From positions 310,001 to 374,000 of the forward strand of contig MU863882.1 in assembly GCA_033296885.1 (NCBI GenBank): DNA of 64,000 bases, in the 5' to 3' direction. The translations under genes were made by a program, and so were the position numbers. This document shows positions 35,154 to 45,934 of this stretch, piece after piece (the first letter of the stretch is position 1; each line of letters opens with the position of its first letter). Below the pieces are notes generated by a model. The model was not told the DNA's origin. It did not search any database and worked only from the letters and a program-made list of their open reading frames with translations. The DNA comes from Triangularia verruculosa (taxonomy: Eukaryota; Ascomycota; Sordariomycetes; Sordariales; Podosporaceae).

Positions 35154-36526
35154 ATGATCTCCTTCGACTCCGCTGCCCTGGGCCTGCCCGACCGGTCCCT
35201 CTTCAAGTTCCCTCCCCCAGCAGACGCCGGCTTCATTCCCCCACCACCGCCCGGCAGCACCTCTTTTGCTCCTCCCTTCGAGATCCCCGACCACATCTAC
35301 CAGGCCGCTCTCGACCCCAAGGTCCCTCTCACCATCGCCGCCGTCTATGCTGTCTCCGCCAAGCTCCTCAATACCTACAACAAGTCCACAGGCAAGGCGC
35401 CATGGGGCATCAGCAAGACCCTCCCCTTCAAGTTGTTCGTGATCGCTCACAACATCTTCCTCGCCGTCTACTCCGCCTGGACATGGTGGGGTATGTTCAA
35501 TGCCCTCCGCCGCACCGTCGTTAGCCCTCTGGGCCCCACTGGTGTCTCTGGCTTCCTCGACTCCATGTGTCAGATCAACGGTGAAAGTGGTGCCGGTAAC
35601 GCTATCTTCTGGGATGAGGCCGCTGGCTCCTGGCAGACCTTCTCCGCCGACGGCGTCATGGTCTCCAGCGAGGCTCCTAGCCGCTATGCCGCTGGTCGTA
35701 TGTGGAACGAGGGTCTTGCTTTCTATGGCTGGTTGTTCTACCTCAGCAAGTTCTACGAGGTCTTTGACACCCTCATCATCCTCGCCAAGGGCAAGCTCAG
35801 CTCGACCCTCCAGACCTATCACCATGCTGGTGCCATGATGTGCATGTGGGCTGGTATGCGTTACATGTCGGTTCCTATTTGGATCTTCGTGTTCTTCAAC
35901 TCTTTCATCCACGCCATGATGGTAAGCTTCACTCCAGAAAATGAGAAAAGAGCAGGACAGGTAAACTGACCGCATTCTAGTACACCTACTACACCGTTAC
36001 CGCCTTCAAGATCCGCGTCCCCATGTTCATCAAGCGCTCCCTCACCTCCATGCAGATCACCCAGTTCCTTGTCGGTGGCTCCGGTGCCATGATCCACTCC
36101 TTCATCTACTACACCGTTCCCAGCATGGCTGGCGAGTCCATCTCTGCTTCCTCCGCCGCTGCCAGCGCCTCTGCTGCCGCCAACGCTTCTTCCGGAATCG
36201 TCGGCAGCGTTAAGAACGCCCTCGGCCGCCAGGTCACACCCTGCATCACCTCCAGCGGCACCACCTTTGCCATCTGGCTCAACGTTTTCTACCTCACCCC
36301 CTTGACCTACCTCTTTGTCTCTTTCTTCATTGAGAGCTACCTCCGCCGCAGCAACGCCCCTGCCAAGAACGTCAAGAACAGACGTCTTAGCAGCAACGTT
36401 GCCATCGCTGAGAAGGCTGGCTGGGAGGCTGCCAAGAACGTTGAACGTGAGGTCTATGGCGAGAGCAACGAGGGTGCTGCCGCCAAGAAGGGCAAGAGCG
36501 GCCGTGTCCTCCGCAACAGAAACTAA
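35154..36526 (+). CDS. Fatty acid elongase, ELO (GNS1/SUR4) family
   Basis: Exons 35154..35921 and 35981..36526 join in phase (AMM-YTYYTV) to 437 residues. ELO proteins are endoplasmic-reticulum condensing enzymes that join malonyl-CoA to acyl-CoA in very-long-chain fatty acid synthesis. Motifs seen: KFYEVFDTLIILAKGK, the family KxxExxDT box; QTYHH at residues 220-224 in place of the usual HxxHH; and several hydrophobic segments (for example TLPFKLFVIAHNIFLAVYS and IWLNVFYLTPLTYLFVS). An Ala/Ser-rich lumenal or cytosolic loop sits around SASSAAASASAAANASS. The C-terminus is basic and ends GRVLRNRN, possibly an ER-retention type signal. The leading 60 residues are Pro-rich. Chain-length specificity cannot be told from sequence alone. 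The intron has a GTAAGC donor, CTGAC branch site and CTAG acceptor. Confidence 0.93.
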
Positions 36527-38625
36527 GCAGTTTCTCTGACTTGGACAAAAGATAAAAAAAAAATAGAGCGTGTCGGCATGGTCAGTAAGGACTTTGTAGC
36601 CATGCCACATCTTGGAGCAACACCATCACTTGATCGGTGTCACACCAGCATAGCGGAGCGGTGTCTTGGGCGGCAATCGTGCTTCACTCTGCCATCAGAC
36701 ATAGACAAGACAAAATATAAAAGGAGGGGAGAAGGAAAAGAAGACCATGAACAAAACGAAAGCATTTAAACCGGTGTTGGGTCGGGATTTTTAGCGACAT
36801 CTTTTTTTTTTTTTTCTCTTTTTGGGTATCAACCAAGACGGATGAGCTCTGGCTTTGTTTCCGTCTTGTTTCCCCAAATGAGGGCCAAACTTGTATATAT
36901 TAGCCACTTTTTTTTCTTTTTTTCTTTTGGGATCATTCATTCTCTGGGTTTTTTTTTTTTGAAAGATGGAGGCTTTTGCTTCTTTCTAAACGGTTTCAAA
37001 AAAAAACGGGATTATTGGGAAATAGGAAGGGGGGGGGGGCCAGGCATCAAACAATGGGAAGGACGAGAGAAATAGTGAAAGAGAAAAATTGAAAGAAAAT
37101 ATCAACAAAAAAAAAAGAACATACCTGTGAGTGATTGTGACTTGTCTGTTTTGTCTCTGTCTTTCGCAGAGACAAAATGGTTGAGGTCTTTTTATGAGTG
37201 ACGAATGAAGGAGGGGAAAGGGGACAACACAACAAGCCTTTTTGACATGTGTGTAAGAATGTGCTACTTACTTGTATATATGTATGTCCAGCGCTGAACA
37301 CACAAACATACATACATACACGCACACAGCGGGATGCTCGGGGGGCGGTTGTATGTTCTCCGGGAGGTTCGGCAGAAGATGGAATCTGAGTTAAAGCCTC
37401 TTTACTTTTTACTTTTAGTTACACCCCCCTCCCCCCCTCTTCCCAATGATTCTTTACCACAGAAAAAGAGTAATAAATAATACTCTCCCGTCTTCGTGAA
37501 CTGACTGACGCTTGCTGAGTGCGGCTGGTTTTGCTGGTTTTGCTGGCTGGCTGACATGTGAATTCGAAACGACCTGGATGGTCGTCGTCGTGAAACATGG
37601 AACATGACGTAAGGTATGCGACAGGATAAGATTCATCCGAAGAGCAAAAAAACGATCAATAATACGAGATTATAAAACTTGAGATGATCAATAATCCTTA
37701 AAACAAAAAAACAAAAATCATCCCATAGTCTCAAATATTTTTTTGGTGGTGTGCTAGGTACCCTTCACGATAGTTCGAACCGATAAGATACCAGGTACGG
37801 AGGGGGACTGTGCAGGATCAACGTCCGGTGTTCCCCGCACTTAAGGTACACATCGAGATCTCCGGTGCTGCCGTTAAAGGAGGGGTTAGGTAACGGGGGG
37901 TTTCAACAGAATGCTCAAAGCCATCACATATCACGATGAATCTCACGTAAACCTAATAATTTTGCGCCTTCAAAATATTGTATTAATCCAGTCCCCCCTT
38001 TCCAGGAGGGCCTGCAAACACTCGAATCAGAACAACTACTCTCTCTCATGTCGGGGCATCACCCCCAAATTAAGAGAACAACGCCGACCCTCCAAATTAA
38101 CCCTCCATTAACCCCCCGTCCATCAATGCAGAAAAGCAAATGCCTCATGAATCAGAAACTCCCAGAGCGCCTTGCTAAAATGTTAAGCCAACTCCCTTTG
38201 ACCTGAACAAAAGCCAAATGCTCAAAAAAAAAACAAAATGCAAGATGGCCATGCTCAAACTGTCTTGACCACCTGAAAAAAAATATCCCGCCCCTCATGA
38301 AGAAATGCGAGTTGATGCACCGCCGACCATTGGGTATCTTTCCTCCTGTCTATGTTAGGAAAAAAACAGAAGGAAAAGAAATCTTTGGGGGTCTTCCTCC
38401 TCCCCATTTTGTACTGTTTGGGATGATGACATCTCTCTTTCTAGTACATGCCCATATCCCACATGATCTAATGTTGTCTATGATCGTGCTGTGCACTGTT
38501 CTCTCTTGTTGTTCTAATGGATCCGAAATCTGTGATCGTGTCTCATGTCGGCGGTTTGCCTGATAATCCTGGCGCAACACGGAAAATAACTTGTTGAAGA
38601 AGTGCGGTTGCCGGAATTTGTTCGT
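36527..38625. other. Intergenic between converging 3' ends of elongase and FYVE genes
   Basis: About 2.1 kb containing both 3' untranslated regions. It is rich in homopolymers: T runs near 36805 and 36950, and a G run at about 37029-37039. A GGGGTTAGG sequence near 37880 is telomere-like but single. No gene is supported. Confidence 0.6.
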
Positions 38626-39624
38626 TTAAAATGTGCTCCAATTCCAGTCTCTGGGAACGCTGTGTGCGATCTCGGCCACACGGGCCTGGAGGGGTCTCAT
38701 GAGGCCAGGAGCGATAGCGGCAACTGGGGAAGGGGCGGTGGGAGTGACGGGTGTCTCGGGAGCGTTGCCTCCATCAGATGAACCCCGGCTGGAGGACTGG
38801 CTGTTTGCACGACTGCGCCATGCCTTGAACTGCTTGAAGCAGTGAGCGCACGCGCGGCTGGGAACACCTCGAGGGTTGTAATTGGCGTCCTGATCAAGAG
38901 GAATTTGATAGTCGCTGTGGGCGCCGCAGAAAATGTTTCCACATCGTCGGCAATGGTGTCTTCTGGTGAAGGTGTTGAAAGATTTCTTGCAAGTCGCGTC
39001 GTCGCAGATAAGTGCATCCTGGTCCAGCTAGAGAACAAAGTTAGAACCATCTCGGGTTCACAGTCGTCCGGATGAATGGACGCAACATACCTTCCAATGT
39101 TTCCGGGTGGGGGCGCCAGTCGGATTGGGAAAGAGGTCCAAGTTCCAAGTTCCATCAACGTATTTGGCACTGTCACCAGTAGACCGTCTGCTCAGACCCA
39201 GCGACGCGCTTAGCCCTACGCTCAATCCACCCAGGCTCATGAAGCTGTTGCTGTGGCGCAATGGTTCATCCTCAGGAGATTCAGGCTCCTGCTCCAACTT
39301 TGGTCGCATAGGGGCCTTGGATGGATGCTCAGTTGGACGTAACACGGCGGGTACGTAGAGCGGCCGGATTTGGCGCGTCATGTAATTCTTGGGTGAAGTG
39401 GGCGAGTTACCAGAGGTGCTGAGTGGCGACACCTGGGAATTTTGCTGTGTCGATGGCTGATAAGGGGTCGCGATCGGAGCTGGCTGAAAGCCAGACTGCT
39501 GCTGAGGGCGATAAGCTTGCTGCTGATGTGGCTGCGAGTAGAAATGGTGCGCTTGGGGGAGCTGCTGCTGCTGATGCTGTTGCTGCTGGTGAGGCATCTG
39601 GGGCATTATGAAGTCGGTTGCCAT
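38626..39624 (-). CDS. FYVE zinc-finger protein
   Basis: Exons 39624..39091 and 39027..38626 give 311 residues. The N-terminal 100 residues are Gln/Pro-rich and probably disordered. The C-terminal half holds a FYVE finger, the module that binds phosphatidylinositol 3-phosphate on endosomes and vacuoles. The WxxD box (W177 to D180) is split by the intron; RRHHCRRCG and SRACAHC supply the basic patch and the last cysteine pair. The sixth zinc ligand is His rather than Cys (FCGAHSDYQIPL), a variant I believe recurs in fungal FYVE fingers. After the finger comes a Ser/Pro/Thr-rich stretch and a conserved-looking end, VPRDWNWSTF. The GTATGT donor at 39090 and TCTAG acceptor at 39028 keep phase 0. 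The cellular process is not known; endosomal or vacuolar membrane recruitment is inferred from the finger. Confidence 0.88.
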
Positions 39625-41457
39625 GATTGCTATCGTGAATCGGAGTGGATGCAAAGATGCGGTGCAGCAGGTTGTGGGGGTCAAGAGGACCGTGGAGAGA
39701 GTTGGAGAAGCTGGCCGTAGGGGTTCGCCCTTCTTCACGTCGTGCTCGCAATGAATGTGTAATTCGACCCCGGGAAATAAGGTTGGGTAGTGCTTATCGA
39801 AGTTGCGTCGATATGCACAAGAGAGGCCTTGGTGACAAAGGCAGACAGAACTCGGCAATTAGCGGGAAGAAGGCAGGAGAAGTTTCCTTGTTGGATGCTA
39901 TCCGTCGTGTAGTATGGGATTGTCCAGGACGGAGGGGAGGCTGAAGGTGGGAGTGACAAAGGCAGGCTGGAGGGAGGCTGTCCTTCTTTCTTATTATGGA
40001 TTACTCGGACGAGCACCGCATGTCGCTTGGAGATCTGGCAGCGCTTGGTGAGGGTGAGAAGGGTCCATTAATTCTGGATCCGAAGCAAGCACCGTCCGGG
40101 AGCAAGGAGCAACGCAGCATCAGATCTCTCGGCCTGGGCAAAGAGCGGTGGAACCAGAGTTGAGTTGCAAGGAAGGCACATCCGTCGAGACTACCCTGGA
40201 ACCCTGTCTAGGACGCCATGAACGGCAAGTGCTCTTCTGCTTCTCCGTTGCCGTTCTTCTTGGCCCTCTTAAAAGCCCAACGGCGGCAGCGCATTGTTCG
40301 ACAGCTGCAAGTAAGGTAGACATCGTGTAACCCCGATAATAAGATGGCAAATTTGGGATTAGCCCCCTCATTATCGCCAGTGACACTGACCACGACAGCT
40401 TCTGCTCTCGCCTACAGCTCATAGCAGCGAACACACGAGCAACACACTTGACAGCCACCAGTAGTGCCAGAGCGGGCGGACGAGTGGCGGCAGCGGTTCG
40501 GGGCCCTTGTGGGATGTCTAGCTCCGTGCCCGGAACGTCATAGTCACACTGTGATACGTACCCACGCAATCCCGGGCTCATTCACCAGCGCATGAACCCT
40601 GGCCCTTGTGTTTCCATGAGGTCGAGGCCCGGCCACGCTTCTTGCCTCCTTCGTTTAGAAGGATAGCCTGCATTTCGAGTTTCGCTGACTCGGGGCGATA
40701 CGACTTGGGCCAGGTTGCTTACCTTCCGTATTCACTCTGGAGCTGTCAACGGTTTTGAGGTCGGATGGTGGACGTACGACTAAAGCCGATACAAAGCTTT
40801 GGGCACTCTCTACTAGGAACGCATGTGATTTTTGGGACGGGAGTAGGACGGTGTGCGGATCAGTGTCAGCAATCATATCAGCGAGGGGTGCAATTGCAAC
40901 TGGAGTCGTGATCAGATATATGCATTTAAACCATGTACTGGTACCTAACAAGTTCCCGTCCCGCCAGCCTCGGCCGGCACGGGCAAGCTTTTCGCCGAGG
41001 CCAGCCTCAGCACAAGGCCACGCGGGCGGTCAGGCGGTCGGCTGGCTGTGACAGGGGGTCAGCACAGGCAGTTGGTTCAGATTGCAACGACACCGGCAGC
41101 CGCAACCTGTTATCCCTTTCGTTGATATCAAAGAAACAACGGATAATCTGCCACGACTTCGACGACACCAAACAATAAACAACAACGCATCCCACCGGGG
41201 CCCCGAGTAAACAAACAGCCGGCGGCCTCTCCCGTGCTCCGATTACACATCCCCGTGTCTCCACCAGCCCCCGCGTTCTGCCACCTCCGCACCGCTTCCT
41301 TGCCCACCCCAAGAAGCGCCGAACAATTCAGCCTCCCATCGGTCCCCGAACACCGACGACACCTTTCCCAGTATTACGTATCCCGGTGCTGGCGCGTGGT
41401 TGAAAGCGCTTGCTCCACTTTACACCACCGCTACACAACAACACACCAACAGACAAG
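39625..41457. other. Intergenic divergent promoter, FYVE gene / YKT6
   Basis: About 1.8 kb between divergent starts. The YKT6 side (41160-41457) is C-rich with a leader typical of fungal genes. No additional gene or RNA is visible. Confidence 0.6.
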
Positions 41458-42219
41458 ATGAAGCTCTACTACGTCGGTGTGCTGGACAACACCAAGTCCC
41501 CCGCCATCCAGCTATGCGCTGAGCACGAGCTGAGCGAGTTCTCTCGCTTCACGCGGGATGAGTATGGAAAGTTCATGACCATGATCAGCAAGACGGTGGC
41601 CGAGCGGACAAAGCCTGGGCAGAGGCAGAGTGTAGAGGAGCAGGGTATGTTTCCTCCTCGCTATCAAAACCCCCAAAGCGCATGTGCTAACGGTTGGATC
41701 TCAATGTGCAGATTATGTTGTCCACTGCTACGCCCGCTCCGAAGGCGTCGCCGGCGTCGTCATCACCAAGGACTACCCCCACATTGCCGCCCACAGCGTG
41801 CTCTCCAAGCTCATGGACCAGTTCCTCTCCGAAGTCCCACTATCCACGGTCCAGGCCGCCAAGAACAACGGCGATGTTTCTTTTCCGGCGCTGAAGGACT
41901 ATATCAACAACTACCAAGACGCAAACAACGCGAGCAGCATCGCCAAGATCCAGCAGGAACTGGACGAGACGAAGATTGTGTTGCATAAGGCTATTGATAG
42001 CGTATGTGTTGTCCTTTTTTTTTCTACGTGGGGGGTGGGGGTCACTCAGTCGGTGAAGGAAAGAAGTAGTATGCTGACATGTGCCTTTGTTTAATTTAGG
42101 TCCTGCAACGTGGCGAGAAACTGGATGATTTGGTGGCCAAGAGCTCTGATTTGAGCGCGCAGAGCAAGATGTTTTACAAGTCGGCCAAGAAGCAGAACTC
42201 GTGCTGCTTGGTTATGTAA
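41458..42219 (+). CDS. ykt6: Synaptobrevin-type R-SNARE Ykt6
   Basis: Exons 41458..41644, 41712..42001 and 42100..42219 give 198 residues, the usual Ykt6 length. Residues 1 to about 130 form the longin domain (MKLYYVGVLDNTKSPAIQL to FPALKDYINNYQD), which keeps the protein closed in the cytosol. The SNARE coiled coil follows and contains the zero-layer Arg in VLQRGEKLDDL. The C-terminus NSCCLVM is a CAAX box: the second Cys would be farnesylated or geranylgeranylated and the first palmitoylated, which attaches Ykt6 to membranes without a transmembrane segment. Ykt6 acts in Golgi, endosome, vacuole and autophagosome fusion. Both introns have GTATGT donors and CAG/TAG acceptors. Assignment is secure. 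Confidence 0.96.
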
Positions 42220-43100
42220 ATGGGTGGAAGCGTGGCCTGGGGGTCAGTAGACCGAGGTTGAAAGGGGCAATGCTGAACAAAGGAAACAAACATATGGGAC
42301 AGATATGTCTTTGCGCGTAGAGCAAGCGGGTTAAAGGAAGGGGGGTGAAACTTTGTTAACTTTATCTAGGAGTTTCGGGCTGGTTTACCGTTAAGGGGAG
42401 GTCGTTTATATTCAAGTCATAATCATGGTTGCTTATTTGCATCTTTGTCCAGTCAACGTCGCACCAAGGTAGATGGATCAACGTCTCTACTATGCTCGCC
42501 AAGACAAACAGTAGGGAACTTTTGTACGTGCATGACAGACAGCACGGTTCACTTTAGGTAAGTGGCAAATACCGAGATAACGGCCCCAGGCTGCAATCTA
42601 CAGATCTAATCAACTAGACTAGATGATGCCGTCCTGAGAGCAGCCTCAGTTCTTCATGAGTCATAGCAAGCAATCGCATCATGTGCGACTATCCCATGTG
42701 TATCGAAATGTGGTCAGCCTCACGGCCATCATCTGAGATGGCTCATATAGCCTCGCCTGATAGAGAGATAAGAAAGATTGATTACGGCTACCTATGTTAG
42801 GTACCTACTCCACTAGCAACAACGGATATTTGGACGACCAGATATATGCATCTATCGGATATACCACTGCCAGAGTGTTTACCCGCCCGCCGCCAAGTGT
42901 CTCTTCATGTAAGTGCATAATATCGGCTAAGCAGGCCAACGTTACACTGCATATTTGTCCTTTCCAACCCCTCCCCCCCCTGTTGTTGACAGACAAGAAC
43001 CCAAAAACAGTTATCCGTGGGGTTTGATTTTGGATGACATGCGCGGGAGCCGCGAATAAAATCGCAAGGTTTCCAATACCTACTCTGGGGGGTTCAAGGT

Positions 43101-43128
43101 GATGATGATGATGATGATGATGATGATG
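43101..43128. repeat. (GAT)9 microsatellite
   Basis: Trinucleotide run of GAT in the spacer downstream of YKT6. Confidence 0.97.
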
Positions 43129-44061
43129 TTTTTTGTGTGTGACGTTTTATGATGGAGAGATCTACGAAATAGTTCTTGATGGAATGAGAGGGGGACGGCC
43201 TATCGGACTTTTCAAGATTTTTTTGTCTTTCTGAAAGGAAATTTGGCACACGACCAACAAACTGGAACTTGAATTGATGTTTTTTTTTGGCGCACTGTGT
43301 TGTAAAGGGCAGTGCCAAGTGCCAAGTAGTTTGTGTGGAACCGGCGCGGTATCGATTCGGGAAATGGGTTAAGTGGATATTGGCATATACCCAGAAAATG
43401 ATTGGATGAGGAGGGAAAAAGGTTATCGCGAGGTTTTGATTGGTTGGGAAGGCGGAGGGGGGGAATGACGGGTCCGAGGATCGGTCGGGGCTGGGGGGGA
43501 TTGGAAATGATGATGGTTGGGTTGGGCAGGCTTGCTGCTGTCGGATGTGAGCGGGGGGAGTGGCCGGTTCCGGGGTTTCTTGTCAAAGTGATAGATGATA
43601 TATATGTATAGGAATCTATGAGATTGTGACGATATTCCACTTTGCCTGTGACGTCTTGCCTCTCTAGAGTCGTGTTTGCTTTGTTTGAATGTGGTTCTTG
43701 GCTTCGCGCCTTTTTTCTCGGAGAGAGTCTCTAAATAGAAAAGTCTGGTTCAAACTGGGCCTCTTCTGTAATTCGACAAAACACACACATCACATCCGGC
43801 GCTTGTCATCGGCCTCGACTCCGGACGCTACTGCTACTTCTCCCTTCTCATCGTTCTCCTCTCTCCCACATGGGGCGCTTAACCGCAATGGGTTTGCTGT
43901 TACGTCATGTCTGCCCAACCAGATCTCTCCTTTGGGGTGTTAGCCACTTGGATGTTCGGTCTTACACACCCGACACAGCTCAACGAAGGTTGACGCGCAG
44001 TAGTTTTGGCTTATGGCAAGTAAGTTTGGGGGCGAAGTTCGTTCCTGTGGGTGAGAGCCGT

Positions 44062-44370
44062 TCAACGGCAGAATGATGACGCCGGCGAATGAACGGCGAG
44101 CTCCGATGCAACCCACTCCTCTTCGCTGTTCGCTCGCTGTTGTTGTTGTTTTCGGTCCGGCTTCGGTTGATGGCGGGGTGGCCGGCGAAGCGCGGGGTCA
44201 ACTTCCACAGCTGTAGCGCCCCCCCTCACCGGCGCTTCAAACCACGAAGGGGCTCGGACATAAGACCGGGAAGGGTCGTAGGGGTTCGTGAGGCGTGGGA
44301 GGGAGTGGGCGGGGAGGCGGTTATCGATGCGGGGGTGCATCGTGGAGTTCATCGTGCCCGTCATGAACAT
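44062..44370 (-). CDS. Candidate small hypothetical protein (102 aa), weak
   Basis: An ATG-initiated frame beginning MFMTGTMNSTMHPRIDN. The first 50 codons are strongly biased to C or G in the third position, like the window's real genes, which is unusual for a spacer. A TATA-like CTATAAAAAT lies about 55-60 bases upstream of the ATG. A GTGAGG near codon 50 could be a donor, in which case the end would differ. There is no recognisable domain, and the opposite strand also has open frames here. Reported as a candidate only. Confidence 0.2.
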   Translation of the reverse strand: MFMTGTMNSTMHPRIDNRLPAHSLPRLTNPYDPSRSYVRAPSWFEAPVRGGATAVEVDPALRRPPRHQPKPDRKQQQQRANSEEEWVASELAVHSPASSFCR

Positions 44371-45029
44371 GTCAAGCTTGAAGCTTGGCACCCTCCCTCC
44401 CGAGGCTCAAGTCAACAAAGCAATTTTTATAGTAGCGAAGAGAAAATACTCTCTGGTGAGGGGAAGAAGAGAGTGGAAGGTCCGTGGAACGCTCTTCTGT
44501 TCGCTGCGGCATAAAAGAGCATGCAGACATTTCCTGTTGCATCAGCCAAGTATGTCAAATTGGTGCGCTTCGGAGTGATAGCAAAAGAAGCAAAACAGAA
44601 CCACTGCAGACCAAGCGAGAAACTTGCGATCTCTTGCAGAGAGGAGGTCGATGCCCTGCATACACAGGCAGGCAGATACTGCAGTTGGTCTTCAGATACA
44701 TGAAATAGCCCGCATACATCATCAATATCACCACCGCTGCGGCTTAGCTGGATCATGATCAGAGCTGTCACTTTCTTTGCCATGTCTTGGCTAGAAGAAC
44801 TTGGTCGATCAGTCAGCCTTGCTGAATCGGGGCAGCATGGCGTCGTTGAACCGGATCTGCTTTTCTCAATCGATGACAGGCACTTGTGATGGGTGGTAGG
44901 TAGGGATCAACCCATCATATTGTCGTCAGCCTCAACCGCATCCACGTTGTCGGTTACAGCTCCCAGCTGATTCAACTGCCGGTTGACGTTTGAGGAATGT
45001 TGATCAATTTCATAAGGTTCCCAGTATGA

Positions 45030-45681
45030 TCACGGCAACTCCCACCTGCCGCTCTTGCCACCATCTTTGAGCACAACTCTCAAGCCCTCGATAACCATGG
45101 CCTTGTCGACCGCTTTGCACATGTCGTAGACCGTCAGGGCAGCGGCAGATGCAGCTGTGAGAGCTTCCATCTCCACTCCCGTCTTGCCGTCACAGGAAAC
45201 TGTGGCTGCGATCTGTATGGCTCCTCCCTTGTTCTTGTCATCGGTTCCGGCCTCGATGTTTGCCTCGACCGGCGCCAGTTCGACCTCGGCATGCGTCAAG
45301 GCAATGGGATGGCACAGCGGAATCAGGTCGGGTGTCCTCTTGGCCGCCATGATGCCCGCAATCCTTGCCACTCCCAGCACGTCGCCCTTTTTCATTTGGT
45401 TTTCCTTGATAAGCGTAAGGACTGCCGGGTCCGAAAAGTACACGGTACATTTGGCTGTGGCCACGCGTTTTGTGGGCGTCTTGTCTGAAATCGAGACCAT
45501 GTGCGCCGCTCCAGAAGAGGTGACATGCGTCAGCTTTGGACTTTTCACGCCTTTGTCGTTGCCATCCTGACTAAGCCGGCGGGCGGTGTCTGAGAAGAGA
45601 CGTAGTTGCTGGCGAGTAGAGGCGAGATTGAAGCCAGGAACCGGAAAGTTGCTAGAAGATGCTGGTCCCATGCCGGCAAGG
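45030..45681 (-). CDS. Cyclic pyranopterin monophosphate synthase (MoaC/MOCS1B module)
   Basis: Frame open from about 45762 to the stop at 45030; from the ATG at 45671 it gives 213 residues. MoaC/MOCS1B works right after MoaA and turns its product into cyclic pyranopterin monophosphate, the first stable molybdenum-cofactor intermediate. Motifs seen: KGDVLGVARIAGIMAAKRT, LIPLCHPIALTHAEVEL, and GVEMEALTAASAAALTVYDMCKA (split here only for length), which carry the active-site Lys and His residues of the family. It lies directly downstream of MoaA on the same strand. It could be translated as the C-terminal half of a spliced MoaA-MoaC fusion (in-frame acceptors at 45757 and 45682) or from a transcript of its own; see the finding on this junction. 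In Neurospora the locus is nit-7, in Aspergillus cnxABC. Confidence 0.88.
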
Positions 45682-45934
45682 CTGATACTTGGCGCGAAAC
45701 CGATGTGACGATGCCACCGGGAACGGCATTGTTGAATTGTGGCTGGCGGATCTACGCTTGCTCCTTAGCCAAACTTGCCCATGTTCGGACCAAGCACCGG
45801 CAAAGCCCTGAGCGTAAAGGGTGGGTAGTTTCATGATGTATGTTCATGCCTCATATACAGACTTTATGTACCATATTCCCACACCCCCAACTCCATCCAG
45901 TGCATAAAAGCCAGAACGAAAGGGGAGAGAACCA

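Larger units (their letters stand above)
42220..45029. other. Intergenic between converging 3' ends of YKT6 and the MoaC part of the Moco locus
   Basis: About 2.8 kb with a (GAT)9 microsatellite at 43101-43128. One weak candidate small gene lies on the minus strand at 44062-44370 (listed separately). A plus-strand frame from 43870 ends at a GTAAGT donor but no following exon could be joined, so it is not called. Confidence 0.5.

Noticed and set aside
34932..36610. Antisense open frames of 347 and 249 codons over the elongase gene
   Set aside because: Shadows of the elongase coding sequence; Gly/Glu-rich translations without domains.
43870..44020. Possible mitochondrial-type N-terminus (MGRLTAMGLLLRHV) ending at a GTAAGT donor
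   Set aside because: No following exon with domain or biased codons could be joined, and codon use in the piece is unbiased.
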